Of a stretch of DNA of 47,809 nucleotides, positions 16,277-24,539 are shown piece by piece (position 1 is the first letter of the stretch; each line of letters opens with the position of its first letter). Source of the DNA: an uncultured PS1 clade bacterium (lineage in GTDB: Bacteria; Pseudomonadota; Gammaproteobacteria; PS1; Pseudothioglobaceae); contig CALKDH010000100.1 of the NCBI GenBank assembly GCA_938086805.1, forward strand, positions 1 through 47,809. The letters are read 5' to 3'. The notes below the pieces were generated by a model. It ran no database searches. It saw only the letters and a program-made list of their open reading frames with translations, and was not told the origin of the DNA. The position numbers were made by a program, and so were the translations under genes.

Positions 16277-17176
16277 ATGTTTCAATCTGAGAAAACTATG
16301 ACGCTAATAATGCTTCTTGTTCCATTTGTTTGGGCACTTTCGGGGGTATCAGCAAAATATCTCTCCTTCTATATTAGTGAGGATGAGGTTGTCGTCTATC
16401 GATTTTTTTTATCAGCTCTTTCAACTTTCCCGCTATTGCTCTGGATGAAAATACCCATGAAAATTAGTCTCAAAAACTTTCTATTTTGTATTTTTTTAGC
16501 ACTCTTTCTGATTGGTAATTACAGAACCTATTTTATGGGTATGCAAAGAGGTGCAGTTGGTTTGGGCGCTGCTTTAGTGACAGTCTTGATTCCAATATTT
16601 GTGTACATAATAATGATCTTTTCAAAAAAATCAAAACCTATTCTAAAGGATTGGCTTGCACTTGCTATGGGGGTTACAGGAGTAGCTCTAATGCTAAATT
16701 TAGATCAAATGAATCTGGAAAAACTAGTAACTGGAGGAAATATTTATTTTGTTTTGGCTGCTTTAACCTATGCCATGTTTACCGTAGCAGCTTCATATAT
16801 GAGAAATATTCATGTTTTAACTATTAACTTCTATGTCTGCCTTTTAGGATTGTTGATTGATTGGAATCTAGCCTTTGATAGTAATCATCTGTCTTCATTA
16901 GGAGGAATGAATTATATCTTTTGGATTAATATTCTTTTTGTTTCAGTAATTGCTGGAACGGCAATTACGGCGGTTTACTATACAGGTTTGAGGATTATTG
17001 GCTCTAAGAAAAGTTCTGCTTTTTCGATACTCACTCCATTCTTTGCTATTGCGTTAGGCGCAATTTTCTTTGGTGAAGCGATTACATTTACTAATGCTGT
17101 TGGAGTTGTCATGGCCGTTTTGGCTCTGTTTGTTTTAAACGATTTGAAATTAAAAAATATGATTCCTTATAGGTAA
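16277..17176 (+). CDS. EamA/DMT-family transporter
   Basis: This 299-aa protein has ten predicted membrane segments made of two EamA repeats (residues about 10-140 and 155-288). The first has the usual PFVWALSGVSAKY and EDEVVVYRFFLSAL; the second ends with FGEAITFTNAVGVVMAVLAL. The family exports metabolites or drugs; the substrate is unknown. It is 16 bp after the first LysE-type gene with GAGGAG as ribosome-binding site, so the exporter genes form one operon. Confidence 0.88.
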   Translation: MFQSEKTMTLIMLLVPFVWALSGVSAKYLSFYISEDEVVVYRFFLSALSTFPLLLWMKIPMKISLKNFLFCIFLALFLIGNYRTYFMGMQRGAVGLGAALVTVLIPIFVYIIMIFSKKSKPILKDWLALAMGVTGVALMLNLDQMNLEKLVTGGNIYFVLAALTYAMFTVAASYMRNIHVLTINFYVCLLGLLIDWNLAFDSNHLSSLGGMNYIFWINILFVSVIAGTAITAVYYTGLRIIGSKKSSAFSILTPFFAIALGAIFFGEAITFTNAVGVVMAVLALFVLNDLKLKNMIPYR

Positions 17177-17215
17177 GATATGATGCCTTATGGGCAAGGA
17201 TGAACTAAACTCAAT

Positions 17216-17824
17216 ATGGAAATAAATATTTTTTTAGTCCTTGGTGTTACTCTTTTCATTTTTGCAGTGACTCCTGGCCCAGGGACTCTAGCACTTCTTT
17301 CTATTTCTACTTCGAGAGGATTGGCATCAGCAATATTCTTTTCAATTGGAATGACGCTGGGTGATTTGTCTTATTTAATTATTGTCATTTTTTCTTTAAA
17401 TGCTCTCGCTGAAATGATTATCCCTGTTACAAATGCTGTGCAGTATTTCGGTGCCTGCTATTTATTTTATTTAGGTTATTCTCAATTCAGGGCTGGAAAG
17501 TTCAGAATGGATGATGATATTTCAGCACAATCGCATTTGAAAGAATTGTTGATGGGTTTCCTCTTGGCTGGAACTAATCCAAAGGTGATGATTTTCTATT
17601 TATCAGTCCTTCCATCTCTGATTGATCTCAATCAAGTGAGCTTATCTTATGGATTGAAAATTGTAGCTACAGTTGCCATTTCACTATTGATAGGCTTAGT
17701 GGTTATCGGTGTTCTAGGCAAAAAATTAAGACAGCTAATAAGTAGTCAAAAAATGGCTTTGAGGGTGAATAGGGCTTTTGGAGTAATAATGATTGGCGTT
17801 GGTTTTAGTCTTTTATATTTCTAG
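17216..17824 (+). CDS. LysE/RhtB family amino-acid exporter (2)
   Basis: This second 202-aa LysE/RhtB protein has TPGPG in the first membrane segment, GMTLGDLSYLI, LNALAEMI and GTNPKVMIFYLSVLP. It aligns end to end with the protein at 15652-16260, so the two arose by duplication. An imperfect 21-bp tandem repeat lies in the spacer just upstream. The substrate is unknown; the divergence between the copies suggests separate specificities. Confidence 0.87.
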   Translation: MEINIFLVLGVTLFIFAVTPGPGTLALLSISTSRGLASAIFFSIGMTLGDLSYLIIVIFSLNALAEMIIPVTNAVQYFGACYLFYLGYSQFRAGKFRMDDDISAQSHLKELLMGFLLAGTNPKVMIFYLSVLPSLIDLNQVSLSYGLKIVATVAISLLIGLVVIGVLGKKLRQLISSQKMALRVNRAFGVIMIGVGFSLLYF

Positions 17825-17832
17825 ACAGTTGA

Positions 17833-18027
17833 TTATTGGCTGTCAGCATCAATATCACGAGCCAACAAATCTTTCATGATTGCTGTTCTCATCTCATCAG
17901 AAAAATCAAACCAATCAAAAATTTCATTCATGTGACGTTTGCATCCAACACAGTAGTTGTTCTTATTATATTTACAAATACTGACACATGGGCTTTTGAT
18001 TTGTTTTAGTCTAGCTTGTTCACTCAT
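17833..18027 (-). CDS. DUF1289 domain protein
   Basis: This 64-aa protein carries the DUF1289 pattern: SPCVSICKYN, then CVGCKR, giving four Cys that could bind a metal or an iron-sulfur cluster, followed by the typical EIFDWFDFSDEMR. The function is unknown. It lies 40 bp after the FAD/GcvT dehydrogenase gene on the same strand and may be cotranscribed, but this family is often next to unrelated genes. Confidence 0.85.
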   Translation of the reverse strand: MSEQARLKQIKSPCVSICKYNKNNYCVGCKRHMNEIFDWFDFSDEMRTAIMKDLLARDIDADSQ

Positions 18028-18067
18028 AACATGTTTTTTTGAAAAAGCATTTTAGTGTAGTTGTCAT

Positions 18068-20485
18068 CTACGAGCGGAGTTTTTCATTGTTATTATCGTA
18101 TGCAGCATTTAAAGAGACATGGCATTTTCGGCTACCTATTGAGGTTTCTACTCTGAGCTGTTTGCCCTCTGAGCAGTGACTTGGATTAAGATAGGCAAAT
18201 GCTATACTATGACCAACTCTGTAACCATAAGCTCCACTGGTAATGATTCCACTTAGTTCATCGCCATCAAAAACAGCCTCGTTTCCAAAACACTCTGCTG
18301 GAATGTCGTCATCAAAGATCAGGTAGGCTAACTTAGTTTCTAAACCTTTTGATTGGCGTTCATTGATATTATCAGAGCCAATAAAATTACGACTTAAATC
18401 TAGGAATCTATCCATTCCTGCTTCTAGCGCAGAAATCTCTTCGGTAAACTCTGCGCCATATGCCCTATACATTTTCTCAAGTCTCATGCTGTTAAAGGCC
18501 TGACCACCAAAATCCTTTAGGCCAAATGAAGACCCCATTTCAAATAAAGATTCATAGATAGAGATTAACTGCCAGCTTGGCATATGTAACTCCCATCCCA
18601 ACTCTCCAGCATACGAAACACGCATTGCAAAAACGTTTGCTGAATCGACCTTGATTGTTTTACAGCTTAGCCAAGAAAACCCAGTATTGCTGAGATCTTC
18701 TTGAGTGCACTGGCTAAGGACATTTCTGGCTTCAGGGCCAGTTAATAAAAGTCCACCCCATTCCTCTGTAAGGTTTTCTATTTTGACATCGAGGTCACCA
18801 ATGTGCCATTCAAGCCACTGATAATCCTTGACTTCGGAACCAATAGCTCCCATTAAAAGAAACTCTTCTTTACTAATACGACTTATAGTTTGTTCGGCTC
18901 TTATGCCTCCTTTAGGGGCATGAAATAGAGTTAAACCAATTCTTCCATCTTTTGTTGGTAGTTTATTACAAGACAATTTATCAAGGAACTCAAAGGCATC
19001 TTTACCTGTTATTTTAAATTTTGCCGTACCACTGATATCGGTGATACCACAAAAATTTTGAACCGCCATACATTCATCTTTGATGGCTTCATGGGCTTCC
19101 GTGTGAGCCCAGGATAATGTTTCGCCTCTTATATCCTCTGTTGCAAACCAAGAAGGTTTTTCATAGCCAGTGTTGACTATGTGAATTGCACCTTTTTGAG
19201 CTAAGATGGTATGGAGTGGGCTAACCCTTATTGGTCTTCCATGTGGGCGATTTTCATTCGGTGCCGCATAGGCATACATACGTTCATAGGACTCTATAGC
19301 CCTAGTTGTACAGTATTTTTTATCTGCCCACGTATCAAAGCGACGACTATCAAGAGAGGACATATTAAGTTCTGTTTGGCCATGAACCATCCACTGCGCC
19401 AAATATTTACCAATGCCTCCCTGAGCGATTCCAATACTTGCGCCACATAGATTCCAAAAGTTCTTAAGTCCCTTCGCTGGACCAACAAGAAGATTATCAT
19501 CAGGAGTGTGAGTAATAAGGCCATTGATAACTGTGCTAATTCCTACCTCTTTGAATAGAGGAAAAATATCCATACATCTTTCTAGCCATGGCATAAGTCT
19601 CTCAAGGTCTCCCTCAAATAGTTCCCTATCAAAAGACCAATCAACGCCATCTAGAGCCCATGGCTTAGAACCTCTAGTTTCATAAGGGCCAATTAAAAAA
19701 CCACTTCCTTCTTGTCTAATATACGAGGCTGCAACTGAGTCACGAGTCACCGGAAGCTCTTTAGAGAGTGCTGCAATTTCTGGATGACTATCTGTTATCA
19801 AATACTGATGCTGAAGGTTAACTAAAGGAACATAGGAGCCAACCATTGCCCCAACTTGAGGTGAAAAACAACCACCAGCATTGACAACGTGCTGAGCAAT
19901 AATATTGCCTTGTTCTGTAATGACCTCATATTCACCAGAGGGAAGAATATTGATATCAGTAACTCGATTAAAGTTACTTACCTCTGCTCCTGCTTTTTTA
20001 CCAAGCTGGGCTAATTGAGTAACAACTGTTGTTGGGTCAACATGACCATCATTTGGCGTGTATAAAATATTTCGGGCATTCGTGAAATCCATCATTGGAT
20101 TAATGACTGAAGCCTCTTCTTTTGAAACAAAATGCATTTCACAGCCAACATGATTTGCACGACTCAAGATATTTGTAAACCACTGTTCTTCAACTTCAGT
20201 ATGTCCAACCCTCAGTGAGCCAGTTTTATGGAAGGATGAGGGAAGTCCTGTTTTTTCAGGGAGTATTTCATCATAAAGCTTAATCGTATACTCATGTATA
20301 TTTGATAAAGTATGATTTCCGTTAAAGTTTGGACAAAGACCAGCTGCGTGCCACGTTGATCCACTCGTAAGTTCACCCTTTTCAATTAAAACTACGTCAG
20401 TCCAACCTTCAAGTCCAAGGTGATACATTAAATTAACCCCCAATGACCCTCCACCAATAATGACTACTTGAGCATGTGATTTCAT
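18068..20485 (-). CDS. FAD-dependent dehydrogenase with GcvT domain (dimethylglycine/sarcosine dehydrogenase type)
   Basis: This 805-aa protein joins a DAO-type FAD domain (about 1-380, starting VVIIGGGSLGVNLMYHLG) to a GcvT aminomethyltransferase domain with its C-terminal barrel (about 430-795). His46 in GSTWHAAGL is at the position that binds FAD covalently in dimethylglycine and sarcosine dehydrogenases. The family oxidises N-methyl groups and passes the C1 unit to tetrahydrofolate. AAGGAT precedes the ATG. It is 14 bp downstream of the MttB-like gene, so the two probably act on one methylated-amine pathway. Exact substrate: dimethylglycine, sarcosine or a related compound. Confidence 0.9.
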   Translation of the reverse strand: MKSHAQVVIIGGGSLGVNLMYHLGLEGWTDVVLIEKGELTSGSTWHAAGLCPNFNGNHTLSNIHEYTIKLYDEILPEKTGLPSSFHKTGSLRVGHTEVEEQWFTNILSRANHVGCEMHFVSKEEASVINPMMDFTNARNILYTPNDGHVDPTTVVTQLAQLGKKAGAEVSNFNRVTDINILPSGEYEVITEQGNIIAQHVVNAGGCFSPQVGAMVGSYVPLVNLQHQYLITDSHPEIAALSKELPVTRDSVAASYIRQEGSGFLIGPYETRGSKPWALDGVDWSFDRELFEGDLERLMPWLERCMDIFPLFKEVGISTVINGLITHTPDDNLLVGPAKGLKNFWNLCGASIGIAQGGIGKYLAQWMVHGQTELNMSSLDSRRFDTWADKKYCTTRAIESYERMYAYAAPNENRPHGRPIRVSPLHTILAQKGAIHIVNTGYEKPSWFATEDIRGETLSWAHTEAHEAIKDECMAVQNFCGITDISGTAKFKITGKDAFEFLDKLSCNKLPTKDGRIGLTLFHAPKGGIRAEQTISRISKEEFLLMGAIGSEVKDYQWLEWHIGDLDVKIENLTEEWGGLLLTGPEARNVLSQCTQEDLSNTGFSWLSCKTIKVDSANVFAMRVSYAGELGWELHMPSWQLISIYESLFEMGSSFGLKDFGGQAFNSMRLEKMYRAYGAEFTEEISALEAGMDRFLDLSRNFIGSDNINERQSKGLETKLAYLIFDDDIPAECFGNEAVFDGDELSGIITSGAYGYRVGHSIAFAYLNPSHCSEGKQLRVETSIGSRKCHVSLNAAYDNNNEKLRS

Positions 20486-20499
20486 TTAACTATCCTTAT

Positions 20500-22056
20500 T
20501 TAAAGTGGCTTGCGACCAATGTTGTTTCTACTTAATTTAATATTGAATTTCTTCCGTATTTTTTGATCAATATCATCACTGATATGGCTTGGAAAATATT
20601 CAGATAAAAGTTCATTTTTTTTCTGGATTGCTTTTTCTAAAATAACAGGCTTACCCATATCAGCCCAATCATTTGGACTATCTCTATCGCTCAGTTCAGG
20701 GTAGATGTATTCACTTTGCATCACATCAATTGTTTGTTCTGAACCAAGATAATGAGCCTTGTCATTTAGACAAACATCTTTAATAGTTTCAAAGCAAAGA
20801 GACTCTTCGCTGTCATCACTAAAGCCTTTAGTCATTCTCATTGATGCTCCAAGTAAATCATTATCTAAAAGCAGACTTTCGGGGCAAGTTCCAAGGAGGC
20901 TTGCATACATGCCTGCAGATTCATAAACGATATTAGCTCCAGCGATTGCTGTTACGGCATGAGTTGAAGCTCTTTCAGATCCAGCTTGAAAGTCAGGAAA
21001 TTTTGAGTCAGTCATTCCAGCTGGTGTTCCAGTGGGTAGATTAAAATGATTTCCCATTTGAGCGCAAGCAGCAGATATTAAGCCTTGCTCTGGGGAGCCA
21101 CCACACATAGCACCAGTTCTCAGATCAGATACAAATGGCCATGTACCAAGAATAGCTGGAGCGCCAGGCTTAATAGCATTCACATAAACCAATCCACCTA
21201 GGCATTCAGCCCAAGCTTGAGAGACTACTCCAGGAAGTAAAGGTGGTGCAGTAGCTCCAGCCTGACCAGCTGAGAGCAATAAAATTGGCATACCACCCTC
21301 AACTCCAACACGAACACACTCTAACGATTCTTCCGCAAATTTCATTGGTGGCACTACGTGACAGTTACTCATACTCACAAAGGGTCTCTCTCTCCACTTC
21401 TCTTCACTACCAGCAATAATATGAAGCATTTCAAGTGCATCAGTTACATGTGAAGATTCTGTAAAGCTAACACCTGCATGTTTTTCAGTGCCCATTGCAA
21501 CACAATAAACTGAGTTTTGATCCATCTCTCTTGGGCTCTCGATATCTCTTAATACACATGTTCTTTGAAACATATGGATATGTTCACACTTATCAGCGAT
21601 CCTTGCCATATCATACAAATCTTGACTAACTGACTCTCTGTATTCGTTTTTTTCAGGATCGGCAATAAGAACTGCTGCGCCAGCAGTTGAAAAGTGGACT
21701 CTTGATCCACTAAGATCTAGATCGTGTTTTGGTGATTGACCAAATAGTGTTAGATTTCTTTGAGAGAGATTTATTGCTTTATCTACAATTTCTTTTGACA
21801 TTCGCAACCTTCCGTCATCACCAAGAGTTGCCCCAAAGGAAACACAGGTTTCTATACAATGAGGAGTCGCATCACCAAATCCAACCTCTTCAAGAATTCT
21901 ATAAATATTAGCTTCAATATCCAGAACCTGTTTATCACTAAGAGGCTTATATCTGCCTCCAATTTCTCCAGCATTTACTGGCTTTTCATCTTCTTTTAGT
22001 GGGGCATTTCTTAAAGCAATTCGAGCTTCTCTGCCACCTGATTTTCTTCTAGTCAT
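20500..22056 (-). CDS. Trimethylamine methyltransferase family protein (MttB-like, non-pyrrolysine)
   Basis: This protein (518 aa from the ATG at 22054-22056, 527 aa from a GTG at 22083) belongs to the MttB superfamily: N-terminal RKSGGREARIALRNAP, ILEEVGFGDATP, and the TIM-barrel body with SMSNCHVVPPMKF and GSPEQGLISAACAQMGNHF. The frame has no in-frame TAG, so it is not a pyrrolysine enzyme. Characterised non-Pyl members demethylate quaternary amines such as glycine betaine and pass the methyl to a corrinoid protein. No corrinoid protein is encoded in the window. It heads the operon with the FAD/GcvT dehydrogenase. Substrate unknown. Confidence 0.87.
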   Translation of the reverse strand: MTRRKSGGREARIALRNAPLKEDEKPVNAGEIGGRYKPLSDKQVLDIEANIYRILEEVGFGDATPHCIETCVSFGATLGDDGRLRMSKEIVDKAINLSQRNLTLFGQSPKHDLDLSGSRVHFSTAGAAVLIADPEKNEYRESVSQDLYDMARIADKCEHIHMFQRTCVLRDIESPREMDQNSVYCVAMGTEKHAGVSFTESSHVTDALEMLHIIAGSEEKWRERPFVSMSNCHVVPPMKFAEESLECVRVGVEGGMPILLLSAGQAGATAPPLLPGVVSQAWAECLGGLVYVNAIKPGAPAILGTWPFVSDLRTGAMCGGSPEQGLISAACAQMGNHFNLPTGTPAGMTDSKFPDFQAGSERASTHAVTAIAGANIVYESAGMYASLLGTCPESLLLDNDLLGASMRMTKGFSDDSEESLCFETIKDVCLNDKAHYLGSEQTIDVMQSEYIYPELSDRDSPNDWADMGKPVILEKAIQKKNELLSEYFPSHISDDIDQKIRKKFNIKLSRNNIGRKPL

Positions 22057-22240
22057 GATCTTGGATTCAGTTTGAATATTCACAACATTTTGATACGAAA
22101 ATTAATCACTGTCAACTGTTTTTTTAAAGATAAATTTATAAGAAAATACGTTATGAAAATAGATGAAAATTAGACCCCCTTTCAGCATTTAGAATTGACA
22201 AAAATATAAGAATACTGTGATAGATAAATTATAACAAATG

Positions 22241-22262
22241 TTCTATTTTTGGAAAAATAGAA
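22241..22262. promoter_or_regulatory. Inverted repeat, candidate operator
   Basis: TTCTATTTTT and AAAAATAGAA are exact reverse complements around a GG centre, 30 bp upstream of the putative -10 box of the inositol operon. It could bind the RpiR regulator encoded at 26305. It is AT-rich, so chance is not excluded. Confidence 0.45.
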
Positions 22263-22305
22263 AAATATAAATTCATATATATAAATTGATGTATACTAAA
22301 TTTCT

Positions 22306-22324
22306 TGAAGCAGGCTATGCTTCA
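22306..22324. promoter_or_regulatory. Inverted repeat just downstream of the -10 box, candidate operator
   Basis: TGAAGCA and TGCTTCA are exact 7-bp arms separated by GGCTA. The repeat begins 9 bp after TATACT (22292-22297), so it spans the expected transcription start. This is the classic place for a repressor, with the RpiR protein of the same operon as first candidate. It could also act as a hairpin in the 5' leader. Confidence 0.5.
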
Positions 22325-22376
22325 TGTTTGATGTCAATTTTGATAATCATTTATATATAAATAGGAGAAAAACATT

Positions 22377-23339
22377 ATGTTTAAAATCTATAAAAACACT
22401 GCAAAAGTTTTTCTAGCAGTGTCTGTTCTTTTTGGGGCAACAATGTTTGGCAGTTCTGCCGCAGTTGCGTCTGGAGAGAAATTTGTGTTAATTAGCCATG
22501 CACCAGATTCTGATTCGTGGTGGAATACAATTAAAAATGCAATAGGAATTGCTGGTGAGCAAATGGGTGTCGATGTAGATTATCGCAACCCAACTACAGG
22601 AGATCTTGCTGATATGGCTCGTATTGTTGAGCAAGCTGCTGCAAGTAATCCTGATGGCATTATCGTAACGATTGCCGATTACGATGTTCTTAAAGGTCCG
22701 ATTACTTCAGCAATCGCTAAAGGAATTCCAGTTGTTACAATTAACTCTGGTACACGTGATCAGTCAGAAGCACTTGGTGCTTTAGCCCATATTGGGCAGC
22801 CAGAGTATGATGCTGGTTTTGGTGCTGGTAAGAGAGCAAAAGCTGCTGGAGCAACAAAGTTTTTATGTGTTAATCACTTTTTTACCAACCCAGTTTCAGT
22901 TGATCGTTGCCAGGGATATGCAGATGCACTTGGTGTAGACTTAGGTGATCAAATGATCGATTCAGGTCAAGATCCAACAGAAATTAAGAATAAGGTTATG
23001 GCTCATCTAAGATCACATCCTGATACAGATGCTATTCTTACTTTAGGTCCTACTTCTGCTCATCCAACTCTTTCAGCTCTGGATGATATGGGACGTTCAG
23101 GTGATATGTACTTTGGAACTTTTGATCTATCAGGTGAAATTGCTGCTGCTGTGAAGTCAGGTGTAATTTCATTTGCAATTGATCAACAACCATACTTACA
23201 AGGTTACCTGCCAGTAGTTTTCTTGACTAACATGTCAAGATATGGTGTTTGGCCTTCTGGTGCAATTAACTCTGGACCTGGATTTATCACTAAGAGTAAC
23301 ATTAGCTTAGTTGAGAAATACGCAGGTGTTTATCGTTAA
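22377..23339 (+). CDS. Sugar/inositol ABC transporter substrate-binding protein
   Basis: This 320-aa periplasmic binding protein has a signal peptide (hydrophobic residues 10-30, cleavage likely after AVA near residue 31) and a mature part of the ribose/galactose-binding (PBP1, CUT2) type: FVLISHAPDSDSWWNTIKNA, then NPDGIIVTIAD, GIPVVTINSG and GTFDLSGEIAAAVKSG. It should capture a sugar or cyclitol; myo-inositol is inferred from the operon. A strong hairpin with a T-tract follows the gene, so more binding protein than membrane parts is expected. Confidence 0.9.
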   Translation: MFKIYKNTAKVFLAVSVLFGATMFGSSAAVASGEKFVLISHAPDSDSWWNTIKNAIGIAGEQMGVDVDYRNPTTGDLADMARIVEQAAASNPDGIIVTIADYDVLKGPITSAIAKGIPVVTINSGTRDQSEALGALAHIGQPEYDAGFGAGKRAKAAGATKFLCVNHFFTNPVSVDRCQGYADALGVDLGDQMIDSGQDPTEIKNKVMAHLRSHPDTDAILTLGPTSAHPTLSALDDMGRSGDMYFGTFDLSGEIAAAVKSGVISFAIDQQPYLQGYLPVVFLTNMSRYGVWPSGAINSGPGFITKSNISLVEKYAGVYR

Positions 23340-23357
23340 AAGTTAGTTGATCTCAAT

Positions 23358-23401
23358 AATGCTACTCACTTCAAATTAAACGAGTGAGTAGCATTTTTTT
23401 T
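23358..23401 (+). terminator. Rho-independent terminator/attenuator between binding-protein and permease genes
   Basis: AATGCTACTCACT (23358-23370) pairs perfectly with AGTGAGTAGCATT (23383-23395), a 13-bp stem, and runs into an eight-base T-tract. Its place inside the operon suggests partial termination that lowers expression of the permease and the iol genes relative to the binding protein. Confidence 0.88.
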
Positions 23402-23432
23402 AAATCTCTTTGAAACTTCAGTGGATTAAATC

Positions 23433-24539
23433 ATGTCAGATGATATAAAGAATAACTCAAATCTTCGTAGTAATTTTAGAACAGTTATGCTTAGGCCAGA
23501 TCTCGGAGCTATTGTTGGTGTTATTTTAGTTTTCCTTTTCTTTTTTTTAGTGGCTCGTGATACAGGAATGTTTTCACTAGAGGGTTCAATGAACTGGGGA
23601 ATAGTTTCCTCTCAATTTATCATCATTGCAGTTGGCGCCTGTCTGTTGATGATTGCTGGAGAATTTGATCTATCTGTTGGCTCGATGATCGGTTTTGCTG
23701 GAATAGTTATTGCTGTAACATCAGTCGTTTGGGGTTGGCCAGTATGGTTAAGCATAATTTCTGCATTTGCTATATCGATGGCTATAGGAGCATTGATAGG
23801 CTATATAACAATTAGTACAAATCTACCTTCATTTATTGTGAGCTTAGCCTTTCTTTATATCTTAAGAGGCTTAACTATTTTTATTGCAATTATAAGTACA
23901 AAAAAAACAATCATTGGTGGCGTAACTGAGGTAGCTCAGGACGATTGGTTGGCTCCAATTTTTGGTGGAGAGATTTTCACTGGAGTATTTCAATGGCTTG
24001 CTGAACAAGGCATCATACAAACATTTGTAGCAGGAACAAAAGCTGGGCAGCCGGTTGTTTCTGGAATACCAATGATGATGGTTTGGGCTTTAGGACTTAT
24101 TGTTTTTGCTCATTTTCTATTAACAAAAACTCGTTTTGGAAATTGGATTTATGCTTCTGGCGGTGATGCACAAGCAGCAAAACATATTGGAGTTCCCGTT
24201 AACAGAGTCAAGATATTAATGTTTGTGTTTACAGCTTTTTGTGCAACTGTCTTCGCTACTACACAGGTAATAGAATTCGGATCAGCCTCGGCAGATAGGG
24301 GTGTCCTTAAAGAGTTTGAGGCAATTATTTCAGTAGTTATAGGTGGAGCTTTGTTAACTGGAGGCTATGGATCAGTTATTGGAGCCGCACTTGGTGCTGT
24401 AATATTTGGAGTAGTTCAACAAGGATTATTCTTTATTGGTGTAGAAAGCTCATTATTTAGAGTATTTCTAGGTGTACTTCTTTTACTGGCAGTAATACTT
24501 AATACACATGTTCGTAAGTTAATTACGGGGGCAAAGTAA
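23433..24539 (+). CDS. Sugar/inositol ABC transporter permease (RbsC type)
   Basis: This 368-aa inner-membrane permease has about nine or ten membrane segments in the CUT2 pattern. AGEFDLSVGSMIGF near residue 80 is the family signature, and FGNWIYASGGDAQAAKHIGV near residue 240 is the region that contacts the ATPase. It would form the channel as a homodimer. The stop overlaps the ATPase ATG by one base (TAATG), so these two are coupled. Myo-inositol as substrate is inferred from the neighbouring catabolic genes. Confidence 0.92.
   Translation: MSDDIKNNSNLRSNFRTVMLRPDLGAIVGVILVFLFFFLVARDTGMFSLEGSMNWGIVSSQFIIIAVGACLLMIAGEFDLSVGSMIGFAGIVIAVTSVVWGWPVWLSIISAFAISMAIGALIGYITISTNLPSFIVSLAFLYILRGLTIFIAIISTKKTIIGGVTEVAQDDWLAPIFGGEIFTGVFQWLAEQGIIQTFVAGTKAGQPVVSGIPMMMVWALGLIVFAHFLLTKTRFGNWIYASGGDAQAAKHIGVPVNRVKILMFVFTAFCATVFATTQVIEFGSASADRGVLKEFEAIISVVIGGALLTGGYGSVIGAALGAVIFGVVQQGLFFIGVESSLFRVFLGVLLLLAVILNTHVRKLITGAK

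Larger units (their letters stand above)
22057..22376. promoter_or_regulatory. Divergent regulatory region between MttB-like and inositol-importer genes
   Basis: No gene fits in this AT-rich 320-bp stretch. It holds an inverted repeat at 22241-22262, a putative -10 TATACT at 22292-22297 inside a segment shared with the dctP promoter, and a second inverted repeat at 22306-22324. GGAG at about 22364 is the ribosome-binding site of the binding-protein gene at 22377. Minus-strand promoter elements for the MttB-like gene must lie in the left part, but I cannot point to clear boxes. Confidence 0.6.

Noticed and set aside
20500-22056. Pyrrolysine-containing trimethylamine methyltransferase
   Set aside because: The frame contains no in-frame TAG and no pyl genes are present, so it belongs to the non-pyrrolysine MttB group.
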